Origin: Chondrus crispus
Taxonomy: Eukaryota; Rhodophyta; Florideophyceae; Gigartinales; Gigartinaceae
DNA: 64,000 nt
Assembly: GCF_000350225.1 (NCBI RefSeq)
Contig: NW_005178735.1
Span: 258,576-322,575 of the forward strand
Direction: 5' to 3'
Part shown: positions 32,304 to 44,423 of the stretch, piece after piece
Position numbering within the stretch: position 1 is the first letter of the stretch
Layout: every line of letters begins with the position of its first letter
Made by a program: the position numbers and the translations under genes
The notes under the pieces: generated by a model
The model's input: the letters and a program-made list of their open reading frames with translations, nothing else
Databases searched by the model: none
What the model was told of the DNA's origin: nothing

Positions 32304-34037
32304 TGGCTCACCGCCTAACAGTACCTATTAAAATGTCTTAAAGCGAGAGGATACTCCCAATTTTATCCGAATGGAATGGCGAACAGTGAGATATGACGAA
32401 CGAGATCTCTACGTACAATGCCAACAAGCAAAAGTAGACCAACCGGGACATTGATGATGACCCAATTCCACTACGAGGCCCGAACTCATCGCGATCCCTC
32501 CAAGCTAGACACCCATTTGAGACCATCTTCCTACAACGGAAATACAAATGGAACAAACTTCAGGTAGACATACTTGCTAAATGGCCTCCCATAATCATGT
32601 GGCACAATTTCTGCAAAGTCGGCAATAACCTAATTTCTGCAAACTAAGAACGTATTTATCTTTCCAGGCGGGAGACACTGCAAGAAATGGCGAACCACAA
32701 TACTGAATAACCTCACATAGCTCACAAACGTACAACATGACGTTTTCACAAATATGCAACTCAAAATGCACCTCATATACCACGTGAATTCCCCAAAACA
32801 AAAACCCGATCGGAGTTACACGCCACTTGGTGTTGGGCCACCTCGCCACAGGCCACACACCCACCCAAAAGCAATAATTGTTTGAGCCTCTAATACTTTC
32901 CAGACCTCATTTTCTCCATAATCAGTACTGCTCCGAATTTTATTTCCCCTCCCCACGGAAAATAATTCCCTTACTCCAACATCCTCATTGCCTCCACCGC
33001 TCAGGTCCACCAGAACCACAGAGACCCCTAAGGTCCAGTAAGGCACCCCTTACAGTTACGACCCCCAAATGGTATCGTCCAGGCACCCATCCGAATAGTG
33101 TCGTCCGGGACTGAAACCTATGTCTATTGCATTTACAAATTTTGCGCAGTAAATAATTTGAGTTTCGTATGTTTCTGGTCATAATTGTTGCGGCCGTATT
33201 GCGTAGCGCAGAAAGGGGCGTCGCCAATCAGTCAGGCCATTCCAAATCCCTGTTAATATGAATAAATGCGCTATATGGAGCTCTACGTTGTCCCCAGACA
33301 GTCAACCATCTCACGGCTGCTTTCAAAATTGGAATATTTAATTGTGCGTCACGAAAAAGTTTGGGGAAGAATCGAAGGGGCACTCCTGGCGTGTAACACG
33401 AAATAGATCGGTCCCCTTTTTAATTGGATTTGTAGCATGCATGCCAAGCGACGTCATATGAACGGCATGGTAATCACGGTAATATGACGCAATCTCATGA
33501 AGGAAGCAAATCTACTTCTACAAGCTGACAAGAAAAATTGAAATCAGGTTTTCAAACGGTTGGCCCACTGAATTTAGAAGGAAATGGAACTTGCAAGTAA
33601 TTAAAAGCCACGGGGAGAGTGGTGATGCTGATATGACGACAGTGGCCCAAGACCTCCCGAACAGTTTAAACCGTATCCAGAAATACGATGTCAAAGACAG
33701 TTGTAACGATAATGAATGTGGGTTTTCATTAGGTCTCCTAACCAAAGACCGCTTTTCTCCCCAAAGACAGAGCACCACCCAAAAGATCGATATTCTCCGT
33801 AAATCACTTGGCAAATACATCGCCACCAAGTCATTCAGTGCGCATCGATAGACTTTGTAAACATGGTTGTGCACTGTAGTCAACCACACAACTGACAAAT
33901 ATTTACGAATTCACCTAACCACTACGTCATATACCATCAGGGTCGCGATCAGGAACGCCACCCGCCCTGAACTGAATGTTCATGCGCCTTCTTCGCTTCT
34001 CGCGATATTTTTCTTGTACGAGTTTCCTCCTCCTTGC
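32304..34037. other. AT-richer DNA without a recognised gene
   Basis: ORFs are all under 130 codons, overlap on both strands, and show no motifs. Part may belong to the Harbinger-like element to the right (downstream of its transposase); its ends were not found. Confidence 0.5.
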
Positions 34038-35197
34038 CTAGTTCTCAGCTAGCCTAAACCACCGCGTCCTTATTTGCCCATAAACTTGCCCATCCTCTTG
34101 CCGTAACGGATTCCACCTAATATGGAAATTGGTAAGTCCCAAGCACAATTTGAAAATTGGATCATACGATTTTTCGTTCCACTTCCACTTAGACCCCATC
34201 ACGTTCCAAATTCCACACAGCCTGCCAAAAAAATTTTCGACAATAATTCTGTCACTTGAAATAAGACGATTTCGCTTGACATCCGTAGGAGGCATTTCAG
34301 CATACGGCGGCTTTTTAGTTGGATGAATTACACGGCAGAATTCTAAAGCTCCTTGGTATCCCTTGTCACATAAGACAGCCCAGCTTTCCGGATATTTGCC
34401 CACATACGGCCCATCGTCATCCCACTCCTTCTCCTCCCCTTTCTTCTGCAGCTGCTTGTCGTGAAAATACTGCATCCTCTGAAAAAGAGTCAGATCGGAG
34501 ACTGACCCGGGCTCATGCTCGCTACAGCCAATGGCCATTCCATTCGGAAGCACGGAGACTTCCATTTTATAGCCATATTGTTTATGCTTTCCACTATAGT
34601 ACTTTTTGCCCTCCTGCATGCTACCAGTTGGACGGTTGTTTGGCTGGAAAGTCACATCGGTAGCATACCGAGCCACAGGGAAATGCCTAAACAACGCCCA
34701 ACATCCGACACAGCCGTCATTGTCCACTTGATCGCGTGATGCTCAACATATTGCTCGTAAACAGGTAGCCACAGCAGGTCTACGAATTTCATAATCAGTT
34801 TTTCAAAAGACGGACCCTTCAATCCGAACATTTTCGCAAGAAAATCCCACTTTCCTCCGTGTTTTACGACACACAATGTCATAAAAAGTACGTCCTTGCC
34901 GCTATGGATTGACTTCCTACCCCGTCCCGCGTTATAGCCCTGAGATATGACACCCTGAAATCCAGACCATATTCCCAAAAACTGTGTAGGGTCGAAGTTC
35001 GTCATCTCGAGTATAGCGGCAGAACCTCCCTGCTCGTAAAATCTATCGAAAATGGGCGCATCCGAGTCATGGTTTTCATCGGAGTCGAATGGATCGCTGT
35101 CATCATCGTACTGTCGAAGCCCGTTGCGGCGGTCCACGGCCGCATCTGCGAGCAATTGCAGTGCTGTGGCAGCTTGAGCTTGGCTGACATTTGTCAT
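34038..35197 (-). pseudogene. PIF/Harbinger-like DDE transposase, one frameshift
   Basis: The likely start is MTNVSQAQAATALQLL at 35197. The N-terminal frame (to 34652) gives an acidic linker and a helical part (GRGRKSIHSGKDVLFM). A single frameshift near 34700-34727 leads to the catalytic half: ATDVTFQPNNRPTG (first Asp), AVLCDKGYQGA (second Asp), DRIIVENFFGRL (Glu). All three acidic residues are present; without the frameshift the protein would be about 385 residues. The gene at 39293-40595 is a clear paralogue, sharing the GRGRKS, ATDVTFQ, GYQGA and VENxFGR blocks. No partner Myb gene was seen here. Confidence 0.8.
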
Positions 35198-35420
35198 GGT
35201 TGGAACGAGAGGTGTGTCAGGGGGTGATGGAACGAAGGGTGGTGGGGGGTTGAGGGAGGGAGCAAGAGTTCGGATCAAGGGGAGGGTCGAGGTTATCGTG
35301 AGGTAAAAGGAAGTTGGAATGGGGGATCTGAGGGGAAGGACTGTCTGAGGACTTGGCCGCAGTCCCGATTTCAGTCTTATGCGCAATCATTGAGTGGTTT
35401 GGAAATAAGGCGGGCTTTTT

Positions 35421-35768
35421 TGTAATAGTTTACCCGCCTCGTTTCTGACTTGATCAGCACTGTACAGCCACGTATGTGGTCATGGTAGAATATTGTGACA
35501 AATTGTTGGCATTCTTGACTTTTACTGCTGTAATCTGCAATGAATTCGTTGTTTACGGAATCTGCGCTGCAGCACGGTGTAAACGTGAGCGGCGTGCCCA
35601 CGGCCCACGTGTAGGGAGCGCGCGCGTGTACCCATCGGTCGTAGTATGGTGTATGTGTAGAGTAGTACACGTGTCGTCCGTGCTTGTGTATTTAAGTGCA
35701 CAAGACCGCCGCTCTTTTTCTGGCAATGTATTGGCTCTTTCAGCAGTACCCTTCTAACTGTGATAAAG
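35421..35768 (+). repeat. LTR remnant of the element A family, cut by the assembly gap
   Basis: The block at about 35570-35690 (CCACGTGTAG-GAGCGCGCGCG, then ACACGTGTCGTCCG) matches the left part of LTR A read in its own 5' to 3' direction, so this copy is on the plus strand. The TGTAAT at 35421 is a possible LTR start. The right end is lost in the N gap. Confidence 0.5.
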
Positions 35769-35781
35769 NNNNNNNNNNNNN
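35769..35781. other. Assembly gap (13 N)
   Basis: Thirteen undetermined bases. The join falls within or beside an LTR remnant, a place where assembly may misjoin repeat copies. Confidence 1.
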
Positions 35782-36875
35782 ACATGGGCGGGGTCTTTCA
35801 GGGCATCTGGTCGGGCGCAAGTCACGCCAGTCTCGCGCCGGAAAATTTCATCTTGATCCGCAGACGCGCGGTATCGGTCTGGTGTATGCAAATAGGGACG
35901 GATCTGAAAAAGAAGAATTATTGATTATTGGATCCGCTGAAAGACCACGCCCATGTAAAGGAAGGTATGGTCAGGAGCTTACATTTTGATTATCATTGCA
36001 ACAAAAAAGCGCAGATGACTACCGATCTGTTCTTGAATGGCTAAAACTATTTAATGGTGTGATTGCCTCTGCATCTGGAAGGAGAGTTCTTTTGCATTTT
36101 GCGTGGTTCTGCGTGGTTTTGCATTTTGCAAAATTGCAGTGCACAAGGAGTGGTATCTAATTTACCGTCTTTGAATAATGTGGATATTCTATTTTTACCC
36201 CCGAATTTCACTCCCAAGACTCAGCCTGTAGACTGAGACGTTAATGCAGCCATGAAAGTCGCTATATGCATAAACAAATGAAAAGCGCTGTTGACGTTGC
36301 TGATGGGGAGCAACGCTGTATTTCTATTTCTGGCATTTTTTGGACTTGCACGCGGGCGCTGGAACGCGCGCCTGCTCATATCCTACACGTTTGCTGTACT
36401 ATCACTTATAGAAGGATGCTGCTTACATGTACACGTGTGGCCGATTACGTCACACTCAAGGTTATAGAAAGCGTCCCAAGTACTGTATGCTACTGTATGC
36501 TACTGTATGCAAGCTAAGGCACTGTACTCTACAGAAGTGACTCCACTTTAGTGGTGTTAAGGTAAGTGAGGCGCTGGTAGGGAAGGAGAAGGGAGGCAGG
36601 CAAGGCACGGTAAAACTAAAGTACGAGGTACCCTACCCTAGTGCCTCAGCTTGCCGTCTCTCTCCCAACCTTTTAATTTATTAAACTATCCTCTTTGTTG
36701 CTCTTTTCCTTACTTGCTCCTTATTTTTCGTTACAGAAACACCTGCTACTGCGTCCGTGTATACGGTCCACCGCCTATTTATGCTCTACCAACCCCTGGT
36801 GTGCGAGTTGCGACATATCTCGTTTACCGAGCTACTACCCGTCCACGGGATAAGGGACAGACGCTCTCGAACACC
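35782..36875. other. No recognised gene; includes a three-unit 10-bp repeat
   Basis: AT-rich, with short unsupported ORFs. TACTGTATGC occurs three times in exact tandem at 36481-36510. The TACTGTA core is the same palindrome-prone word that fills the Ty3 LTRs here. Confidence 0.55.
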
Positions 36876-37061
36876 CTAATGGTGTATTGCAGTACAGCTG
36901 ATGAAAATATGAAGGACATATACAAGGTCAATAATCTTACCGGTATGAAAAGGATAAGAGGTATATGGAAAGAAGTACCTGCGAGTGTTATAATGAAGTA
37001 TTGGAATCATACCAGCCTTGTGAAAAAGATCGGTCCTGGGGTTGCAGAAGTCGTAAGTTGA
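36876..37061 (+). pseudogene. Possible C-terminal fragment of a pogo/Tigger-like transposase
   Basis: The frame ends with MKRIRGIWKEVPASVIMKYW-NHT, resembling the conserved W-x-V-(4)-I-x-(2)-W-x-HT signature downstream of the DDE domain in pogo/Tigger transposases. No catalytic core precedes it, so only the end is left. The call rests on this short match. Confidence 0.35.
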
Positions 37062-38000
37062 AAAGATGATTAAAATTGAGTTGTCAACAAATTGATAATC
37101 GCTGGTCCCACCAAGCAAGCTCGCGGATGTCTGTCACAGAACTTTCTAAATCTTAAAGGAGCGAATGTTTCGTTACAGCAAGAGTATGGAGATAGTATGG
37201 CGAAAGCTACTGTTACATCTATTGTTGGTGAGAGAGTTGGCGAGGAAGAGGAGATCGAAAAACATGCAGAAGTGTAACAGCTGCCATGTGCGCAGCAGCA
37301 GTTGAAAGCCACGGTGTTCACGAAAAGGATTATTGAGGCACACAACTTGGACCCTGGTGCGATTTTAGGTTGCCAAACAGCACTCGTAGTGGTTGAGTAA
37401 TTAAAGACATCTTTGATTTTTGGTGATGGATTAATTCAAGAGCAACTCTAGTGCGGTGGATAGCTGTAAACAAATTACCATTTTGAGTAAATCCATCTCT
37501 AAACAGCTGGCCGGATAGAGACAAATTTACCCATTTGTGCAAATAGAGATGGGAGTAGAATTGCGGTACAGTAAGAAAAATTTCCAAAAACGAGCGCCAA
37601 TTCTATCGTGGTGCGAGCAATGTTCTCCGTGAACAGGGAGCACACTCCTCCCTAACTACACTCACCCCACACCGCCATCCTCCATCATTATTCCAGATGC
37701 ATTCGCTTCCTCCTCACTTCCTCCATCTCCTCCCCACCCTTCGAGAGCATGGTGTCCCGCGAACGTAAAGGCAGTACCTTCTAGCCAGGGCATGATGTTC
37801 TCCACGAAAAGTCGAGGGTTTCTGTTTCGTGGGGAGTGACAGAACAGAGCGCCGGAACGATCTGGCCTTGAATCGCTGCAGAATATTACTGGTAACTAAG
37901 TACCACAAGGCGTTCTCCGGTAAGTCTCAAGTGCCGCTGGACTTCGCTTCAGAGGGATACACAGAATTACCAAGCAGTTGACAAGTGGTACCACTCCAAC
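37062..38000. other. No recognised gene
   Basis: Mostly AT-rich sequence with short frames on both strands and no motif. Confidence 0.5.
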
Positions 38001-38716
38001 ATGCAGTTTGCAGAAACTGAAGAAGACACAAAGGCTGAAATTGAGCAACTATACAGAGAGAAGAACGCAACAGTGCATAAGAATGGTACCAGGAAGTTCG
38101 CAGCTCCAGTGAAGTATATTGATGAGGTGAAGCTACTGTCATCTTTCCCAAAGCTGCGGCCTCTATCAGCAATAGATCTGCTTCAACACCAGGGTACTGT
38201 TCTTCCAGCTCATCTCGGATGAGCAGTGCAGCTGTGCGTCAACCGTTGTGCGATCAAAAATCTGATGAGGATGGTGCCAATGTTTTCTACGGTCCTTGCC
38301 CGCGCGGGAACATTACATCGGTTTCTCCATCGTGCTCTCGACCGAGTGACACCAAACAGGGAAAATCTGAAAATGCAGCAGAAGCAGGCGACTCTAAGAT
38401 GGCAAAGGCGATCAACCATGTCGGGTTGGGCATCGAAAACGATACAAAGGTAAAGCTTATCGCGTCTTCAGTTGCTATTCAGTCCATTTTTATTAATTCC
38501 CTGCCGCTGAGCGACGAAAAGAGGCGAGCGAAGGTGATGCATCTCCTAGAAAAGGCCTTTCATATGAATGCAGGCAAATCCGACACAATCAAACTCTCTG
38601 ATAAAGATGGCGGCCCAACAGAAGAACCTCAATTGAGAAATCACCAATCGTTTTGGTCCAGATATCCGTGCGTGTTGTTTTGTTCAAGTCCTGTTGCACT
38701 GAAAGAGTTTCAGTAC
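38001..38716 (+). pseudogene. Unrecognised coding-like stretch, truncated by the solo LTR
   Basis: Two plus-strand frames (38001-38222 and 38219-38716) abut with a frame change. They encode a mixed-charge, normally composed protein, with a helical piece near 38500-38570 (LSDEKRRAKVMHLLEKAF). The second frame formally runs to 38806, but from 38717 it reads LTR sequence. I recognise no family. It may be a remnant of an older transposon protein. Confidence 0.3.
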
Positions 38717-39020
38717 TGTGGGATAACTCCCCACAAACATGTGTTCGGTGAGAGGCTTTGCAAGTGTGGGGAAGTACGAGACGCGGGACAAACAGGGTGC
38801 GTATAACCGATAAGGTCCAGCTCGCGGAAAGGAAGTGGTATCTGCGGCCTGTCACGCGCAATCGTCCCGAACCGCGGAATCGGGTTCCACCCGCGACTGG
38901 TTAGAAGCCATTTCAGGTAAAATAGCAAAACGGTAGTACTTAGGCACGAAGGGGGCCGGGCCGAGCTTGCCCCCGGTTTACTATTGGGGACATGTGTCGG
39001 GTCTTAACCTCTCAGAAGGT

Positions 39021-40971
39021 CTCCAGACGATAAACTGAGAAATTTCCCAAATACTCAGTCCTCTCCGATTTATACAATCAAACAAAGCGTATGCAACGGT
39101 ACAGGTGATACAGATAAAAAGAGCAACCCAATTAAATGCCCCAAAAATCGCCAGGTTCACGAAAACACATAGTTTCATGAATCACACAATAACCTAAGAA
39201 ATCGCAACATTTTGCGTATTTGAAAGCCGTGCTGCCAGTATTGCGAGGAGACAATCACAGCGCATCTACAAACGCAAGTAACTGTAAACCAGTCAAGATT
39301 TTATTAAAATTCTACTACATGGTTCTCCGAAACCCAGCACACGGTCACTATCCTCGTCATCAGAGCCATTCATACGGCGAAATCGCATATACATGTGCTG
39401 CTTACGGCGCTGCCTGCACCGCTCCTGTACGCCCTTTCGTTTCTGGACTGTATGTTCCCCAATACAGTACAGACGATTGCGAACAGTCTCAAAAACCTGG
39501 TGCTCAGAAGCTCGTAACGGATTCTTACGAACGTGCGTATTTATCAGCGCAAGACAGGTACGAAATATACAATCATACGAGCCCTCACTCCAGCGATACT
39601 TATTTGATACTACTGTCCATAGTTGTACCATTCTCCCAAAATAGTTTTCCACAACAATACGATCGAATGAGACCTTGCCATGGTAGGTTGTATCCTCCAA
39701 ATACATGGCTCTGTTCGGCTGCTTCTTGCGTGGAATTACAGCACGCAATACTCAGATGCCCCCTGATACCCTTGGTCCATCAAAACGGCCCAGTGATCAG
39801 GGTACTCATCCATTAAAATCCCAGGATCTGGCAACTGCTTAGTCTCGTCCGATTTACCAGTGCTGCCACGTGAAAATTAACGTTTCGATAAAATATATCG
39901 ACGGCAGCAGTAGGACCGGGGTAGTGTTTCGTGCACCGGATTACCAGTCCGCTCCGCAAAACGGACACCGCTACTTTCAGTCCATACAGCTTATGCTTAC
40001 CACTAAAACAAACTTTGCTTTCCTGCATGTTTCCGGATGGCATGTTGCTTTGTTGGAACGTTACGTCAGTCGCATAATGTGCGTATTTGAAGTGACTGAA
40101 AAACACCTTGTTTTCCAACGCATCATCCATGGTATAATCATCAGCAGTTTCCACAACAAACGAATTATACAAGTAGTCTGAAACGACGCGCATATAGCCC
40201 ATGACTGTTTTCTCAAATGTAGATCCTCTGACCTTGAACATATTGACTAAAAGGTCCCACTGTCGACCATGCTTAAGAGTTGTCAGCATCATAAAGATGA
40301 CGTCTTTACCAGTGCACTTTGATTTTCGGCCTCTCCCCACATTCCCATGATCTGATACTTCAAACCATAAAGCGTGGAACTTGCGGGGTGAAAAGTTTAT
40401 CATTTCTCCAATGGCTTTTGAGCCTCCAGAAGTATGAAAGAAATCAAAGATGGGGGAAGAGGAGGCAGGCTCATCATCAGACTTAGTGCGGGCATCAACG
40501 TCGGCTTATTCTCGTAGCTCATTTTGGCACTATAGCGCAGTGTCTGCGAGAATATTGAGCGCCTCGGCAGCGTCCTGAGGGGTGGTGGGGTCCATAGTAC
40601 GTGTGTCGGGATTGTTTTTAGAAAGAGCGTGCTGATCTGAGCGTGCTGATCTGGAAGGGCATCGCGCTTTTTTATGTATTGACTGTGACTGGCGGCGCAA
40701 TAGACACGTGTTATGGTTTTTCTTGTGTTACTGTGTCATTTCGAATAACGGTTGGTCATTTCAGTTACCGTTTTGTCTCTGTGCATTAACGGTTGATCGC
40801 GGAACGATGAGAATTTTCAATTGGCCGTGACGTCATCTTCGAACCATTTACGTTGTACATTTTTGTGGAGGCTTTGCGCATTGACAATGCGCTTTTCTAT
40901 TACAGCCCTGTAATTGAACGTTTTGGCATGTCTTTGTCCAAGTGATGACTGTTTTGAGAAGAGGTCTGGAG
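39021..40971 (-). mobile_element. PIF/Harbinger-like DNA transposon inserted into the solo LTR
   Basis: The LTR alignment breaks at 39020 and resumes at about 40972 (GGGACGCCT). The ends are inverted: CTCCAGAC at 39021-39028 and GTCTGGAG at 40964-40971. Length is 1951 bp. The transposase pseudogene inside runs on the minus strand. The usual 3-bp target duplication is not clear after mutation of the flanks. Confidence 0.75.
39293..40595 (-). pseudogene. PIF/Harbinger-like DDE transposase, multiply disrupted
   Basis: The likely start is MDPTTPQDAAEALNILAD at 40595. Two early in-frame stops (within the first 35 codons) break the acidic N-terminus. The frame then encodes GRGRKSKCTGKDVIFM and ATDVTFQQSNMPSG (first Asp). 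A frameshift near 39815 leads to AVLMDQGYQGAS (second Asp) and DRIVVENYFGRM (Glu). It is a paralogue of the gene at 34038-35197. A basic Arg-rich tail (about residues 110-135 of the last frame) follows. It cannot make an intact enzyme. Confidence 0.82.
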
Positions 40972-41234
40972 GGACGCCTAGAGAACTATCCCATTACAGT
41001 ACTTGTCGTCTAGTGGATACCGGGTATTGTACACAGCTAAAATTTCAGCTCCTTAGATACGAACTACTGCATGGGCTCTGACACTACCGTTGTTTACTGC
41101 TGTACACTCGTACTTAGTTACGACCGATCAGTGCACGCCCGCTCACACAACGTGAACAATTCGTCCGCATGTGTACAGTGTACGGCCGCCAAAGTACCAA
41201 CCTCCACCGGAATCAGTCGTTATACTACAAGTAC

Positions 41235-42050
41235 GTGTCGCGCTACACATTAACAAAGTCTGACCGGCTGTACCTTTACCCATTCAGTACGTCTCTCGAA
41301 GCCAGACTCCAGAAAAAGAGGTCAATGATGGCCGAGATTGCTAAATTGCTGTATTCGACCTTTGGGGCACAGTGAGTGAACCAGAGGAACATTTATGAAT
41401 TTTAGTTATCTACGTCGTCTTCTCCTTTTACTTTCCATATATGGTGCGACGGGGACTCTGTCAGCTGAATGTGCCGCTCTCTACTACGTACCATCTTATC
41501 CCTCTCTAGCAGGCACGGTAAACAACCGTACATATCCTCTATGTCGCCCAATCTCCTCTCGAGCTTGTACTGCAGCGTCGTCTCAGGAGGGTCATATTGA
41601 AGAACTCTTGTAGTAGTTCTATGGCAGTCTGAAAACACCGTTTTCATTCTGTTACTCGAAAAACTCATCCGCCAACGTCATTTTCACGATCATTTTATGA
41701 ATAATGACACAAACCTGGCTAATCAGTACAAGGTAACTGCCGCCCCACTCGTGTTTTTCTTGCCTTATGATCCAAAAGCGCCCTTGTAAACAACCAAAAA
41801 ACTCTTCACATCTTTTGTCACTCCCTCTTGCCTCTGCAACATATGCACATCTCGTTCATTGAGGGGGGCGTGATTAGGCAAACCGAATATTGCCCCTTCG
41901 GGGTAGATTCCGACGCCATGCATCGAGCATTCACATTTGTCGGGCACCATTTACCACGTACCCTTCTAGCACTGTAATCACTCTTTTCCTAGAATTGATT
42001 CTATTGATAAGGGGGTGTAGAGCACTGCCTGCCCCGCTTAATCGCGGTGC
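41235..42050. other. No recognised gene
   Basis: Short frames only, with no motif and no clear repeat boundary. Confidence 0.5.
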
Positions 42051-42051
42051 T

Positions 42052-42415
42052 GTAATGTAGCACACGCGGCATGCCACCCTACCATAAGTGAACTACGGCG
42101 TGTAACCGTGTACAAAAACCACCGGCCTCGTCCGGGTGTAAGCTCCATGGAGCCCTGTCGAAGTACTGACGGTCTTGCCCCACGTGTGCTCGAGTCATCC
42201 AACACGTGTCACGGGCGTGATACCCCTTTATTTTAATTAGGGAATATTATTATTACATTCCAACGTCGGCTAGTCTATAGCCGACGCCCGACCCCAAGTG
42301 AAACAGCACGAAGCCTTGGGTCTACAATCTGAGTCTTTGGAACTGGGAGTTGTAGCTTTGCGGCTAGTATTAGCCTACCGCTATACTACGCGAGCAAATC
42401 CACTTCGCTCAGCAG
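42052..42415 (+). repeat. Possible LTR remnant of another family
   Basis: The sequence starts TGTAATGTAGCACAC and contains ACACGTG words, a TTTATTTTAATTAGGG segment, a 9-bp-stem hairpin (42264-42286, arms CGTCGGCTA and TAGCCGACG) and CTATACTACG near its right side. This resembles the LTR style seen here, but no second copy or target duplication supports it. Confidence 0.3.
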
Positions 42416-42960
42416 TGCCCGCGTGCGCCAGCCTGTCCCTACCGCGGCGCCCCTCCTGGGCTTGTCCTCAATTTCCCTTTCCCCTTTCTATTTCTCTACT
42501 GCGCATCGCGCCCGGCCCCGTACCAGTTCCTTTACGGGTGGTCTCCCGAAACCCCCAACGCGCCCACGAACGCGCGCGCTCTGACTGAGGTTCCTTCCGT
42601 GCTCTCCCAGGGCACGACAAGGGGAATCTTGTCGAGCAAGGTACGGTCGTTGTTCGTGCCACGACGTCCAGGAAACCAATGTTAGCAGTAACGATTCACG
42701 TCTACAACAGCTCCGCGAGAAAACATGGCCAACTTTCCGTCTTCGGGATTGTGGCACTGCCCTCTGAATGATTTTGGGCAGTTTTCCAGTGCATATGCAT
42801 ACAATCTATGCACCGGAACAACCCCAAATCCAGAGTATACATACCCCACAGTTCTATCCCTTAAATCCTCTAATTATGCCAAGGGTTGAGAATAATTGGT
42901 CTGAAGCTACGGACGGCAGCCTCTAAAACCTCTGAAAGTAGATGAGTTGGCTTTCTAGGA
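42416..42960. other. No recognised gene
   Basis: A GC-rich part (42400-42650) followed by AT-rich DNA; overlapping short frames with no motif. Confidence 0.5.
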
Positions 42961-43516
42961 TCATACAGGACATATCATCAAGCAGTCCGAATGAAAGCCA
43001 AATGCGCAAACGACGAAAGCAGCATAGTATTTTTGATAGCTCGAGTGTCCAGCTTTGCAGGACGCATCTGTTAGTTGCGCAAAAGATAGATCCACATTAA
43101 ACTGCACTGCAGAGCCGAAGAGGCTGATGGAACACTTTTCGAAAATTGGTTGGGGAATACACAGGCCTATCGCTAAAGTAGTCCTCAAAACACGAGCACA
43201 GGTCGTGCCTGAAATGTGTTGACCCCGTTGTCCTTCCAAGACACCGTACCTTCTGTGTGAAGTTTCCAATCATGAACATAGAAAGAACAGCCTGCATGTG
43301 CCCCGCGACATCAATTTAGACATCAAACAGATCTCTGAGAATTAAGCGTCTCATGATGATGAAGAGGATGTGCTCTCGGGCAAGATCGCTGGCCGGGAGC
43401 TGGGGGATCGAAAAGCGAAGCATCTCACAGAGAATAACGTACAGAACCACTACAACCACCATTCGTACTACATGACCGTTGCGGCTGCTTAAAGACGCCT
43501 TCACTGCACTCCACAT
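42961..43516 (-). pseudogene. Possible remnant of a Harbinger-like transposase N-terminus
   Basis: Minus-strand frames give a helical stretch followed by TGSTHFRHDLCSCFEDYFSD, reminiscent of the SGETISRHF-type helix of HARBI1-like transposases. A Phe-rich segment follows in a second frame. No catalytic Asp motif is convincing. Weak call. Confidence 0.25.
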
Positions 43517-44023
43517 TTGAGTTTTCCCTCTAACAGGTAGTGTCGCCCTTGGAATCGTTATCTTCGAAGGCCAAAATTTTCATATATAGCTTCGAAATAT
43601 AAGTAAACCAGTATCGGTGCTCGAATTAAGGGCCAGGGTGCTGTTCGCAGCATGATGCTCTCAAGTGCCAAGCAGACTACGATTGAAAAAATGTTCAAGT
43701 AAAATCTCGCAAAATGTGTGTCAACACGTGACGAAAAGTCTATCATAAGCGTTTGGTAATTGCACCCCTCGATAACGGCAGCGGTCCGTGCTCCACCTAC
43801 CCGTTCCAATTCTCGAGCAAATACTGTACACCCGGTAAGTGTAACTAAGGTTCTCAACATTAAATTACATACAAATTTTTGCGCTCTTCAAATTCATTGT
43901 AATGTTACTAACAATATTGAAAGGTAACAATATTTTGTGTTCATCCAGCCCAAAACTTTGCCTTTCAGGAACAATTAATGTAAGTAACACTATTATCAAT
44001 ATGAAGTCAAGCAACGATCATGA
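43517..44023. other. No recognised gene
   Basis: AT-rich, with short frames on both strands and no motif. Confidence 0.5.
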
Positions 44024-44096
44024 GCACTGCGGTCTAGCGGTTAAGAGCTACTGTACAAATCATTATCGAAATCGTGGTTCAAATACCACAGTGCCA
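44024..44096 (+). tRNA. tRNA-like sequence (pseudo-tRNA or SINE head)
   Basis: A 73-base stretch whose ends pair (GCACTG with CAGTGC) and which is followed by CCA. It has an A-box-like segment (GGTCTAGCGGTTAAGAGC) and a B-box-like segment (GTGGTTCAAATACCAC). The T arm has a one-base anomaly and the anticodon arm does not fold well, so it is probably not a working tRNA. A pol III-transcribed SINE start or a tRNA pseudogene is more likely. Confidence 0.4.
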
Positions 44097-44423
44097 AGGA
44101 GGGTGAACTAAAATCTCTTTTTAGAAAGTCAGTCCCGACAAGGTGTGGGCATATCGATTCAGGCTTTCATTCAAGGAATCACATTGATTGCATTTAGAGG
44201 GAATATCCTCCGCACCCTGGCAATGTGGTATATCCAGCATGGTCAATGCCGGATGAGAGTTTAGGTCCAAACGTCACTCAATCCAGAGTATTCTGTATTG
44301 TCCGAATGTCATCACCGGTAATGCTGTAACCAAGAACGGGCTGGTGGTTCGTGTCGAAGTTTTTTACTTTTTGCTCAAAAAGTAGCCAGTAAATGTAGGC
44401 ACATTACATCGTAACACATTTTT
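44097..44423. other. No recognised gene
   Basis: AT-rich DNA between the tRNA-like sequence and the pogo-like pseudogene. If the tRNA-like part is a SINE head, its body would be here. Confidence 0.4.

Larger units (their letters stand above)
38717..41229 (-). repeat. Solo LTR of the element A family, split by a Harbinger transposon
   Basis: The left end TGTGGGATAACTCC and right end TTATACTACA match both ends of LTR A. Internal blocks also match (GAGCTTGCCCCCG at about 38960, CTAGTG-ATACCGGGTA-TGTACAC near 41010-41040). A perfect 5-bp duplication AGTAC flanks it at 38712-38716 and 41230-41234. Removing the insertion at 39021-40971 leaves about 560 bp, somewhat shorter than the 671-bp LTR A. 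It is clearly diverged, so this is an old copy whose internal region was lost by LTR-LTR recombination. Confidence 0.85.

Noticed and set aside
36481-36510. Three exact 10-bp repeats as a CRISPR-like array
   Set aside because: No spacers, units too short, and the genome is eukaryotic.
38717-38806. End of the 195-codon plus-strand frame as part of a gene
   Set aside because: From 38717 the sequence is LTR; the frame crosses the insertion border.
44024-44096. Functional tRNA gene
   Set aside because: The T arm has a loop of abnormal size and the anticodon stem does not form.
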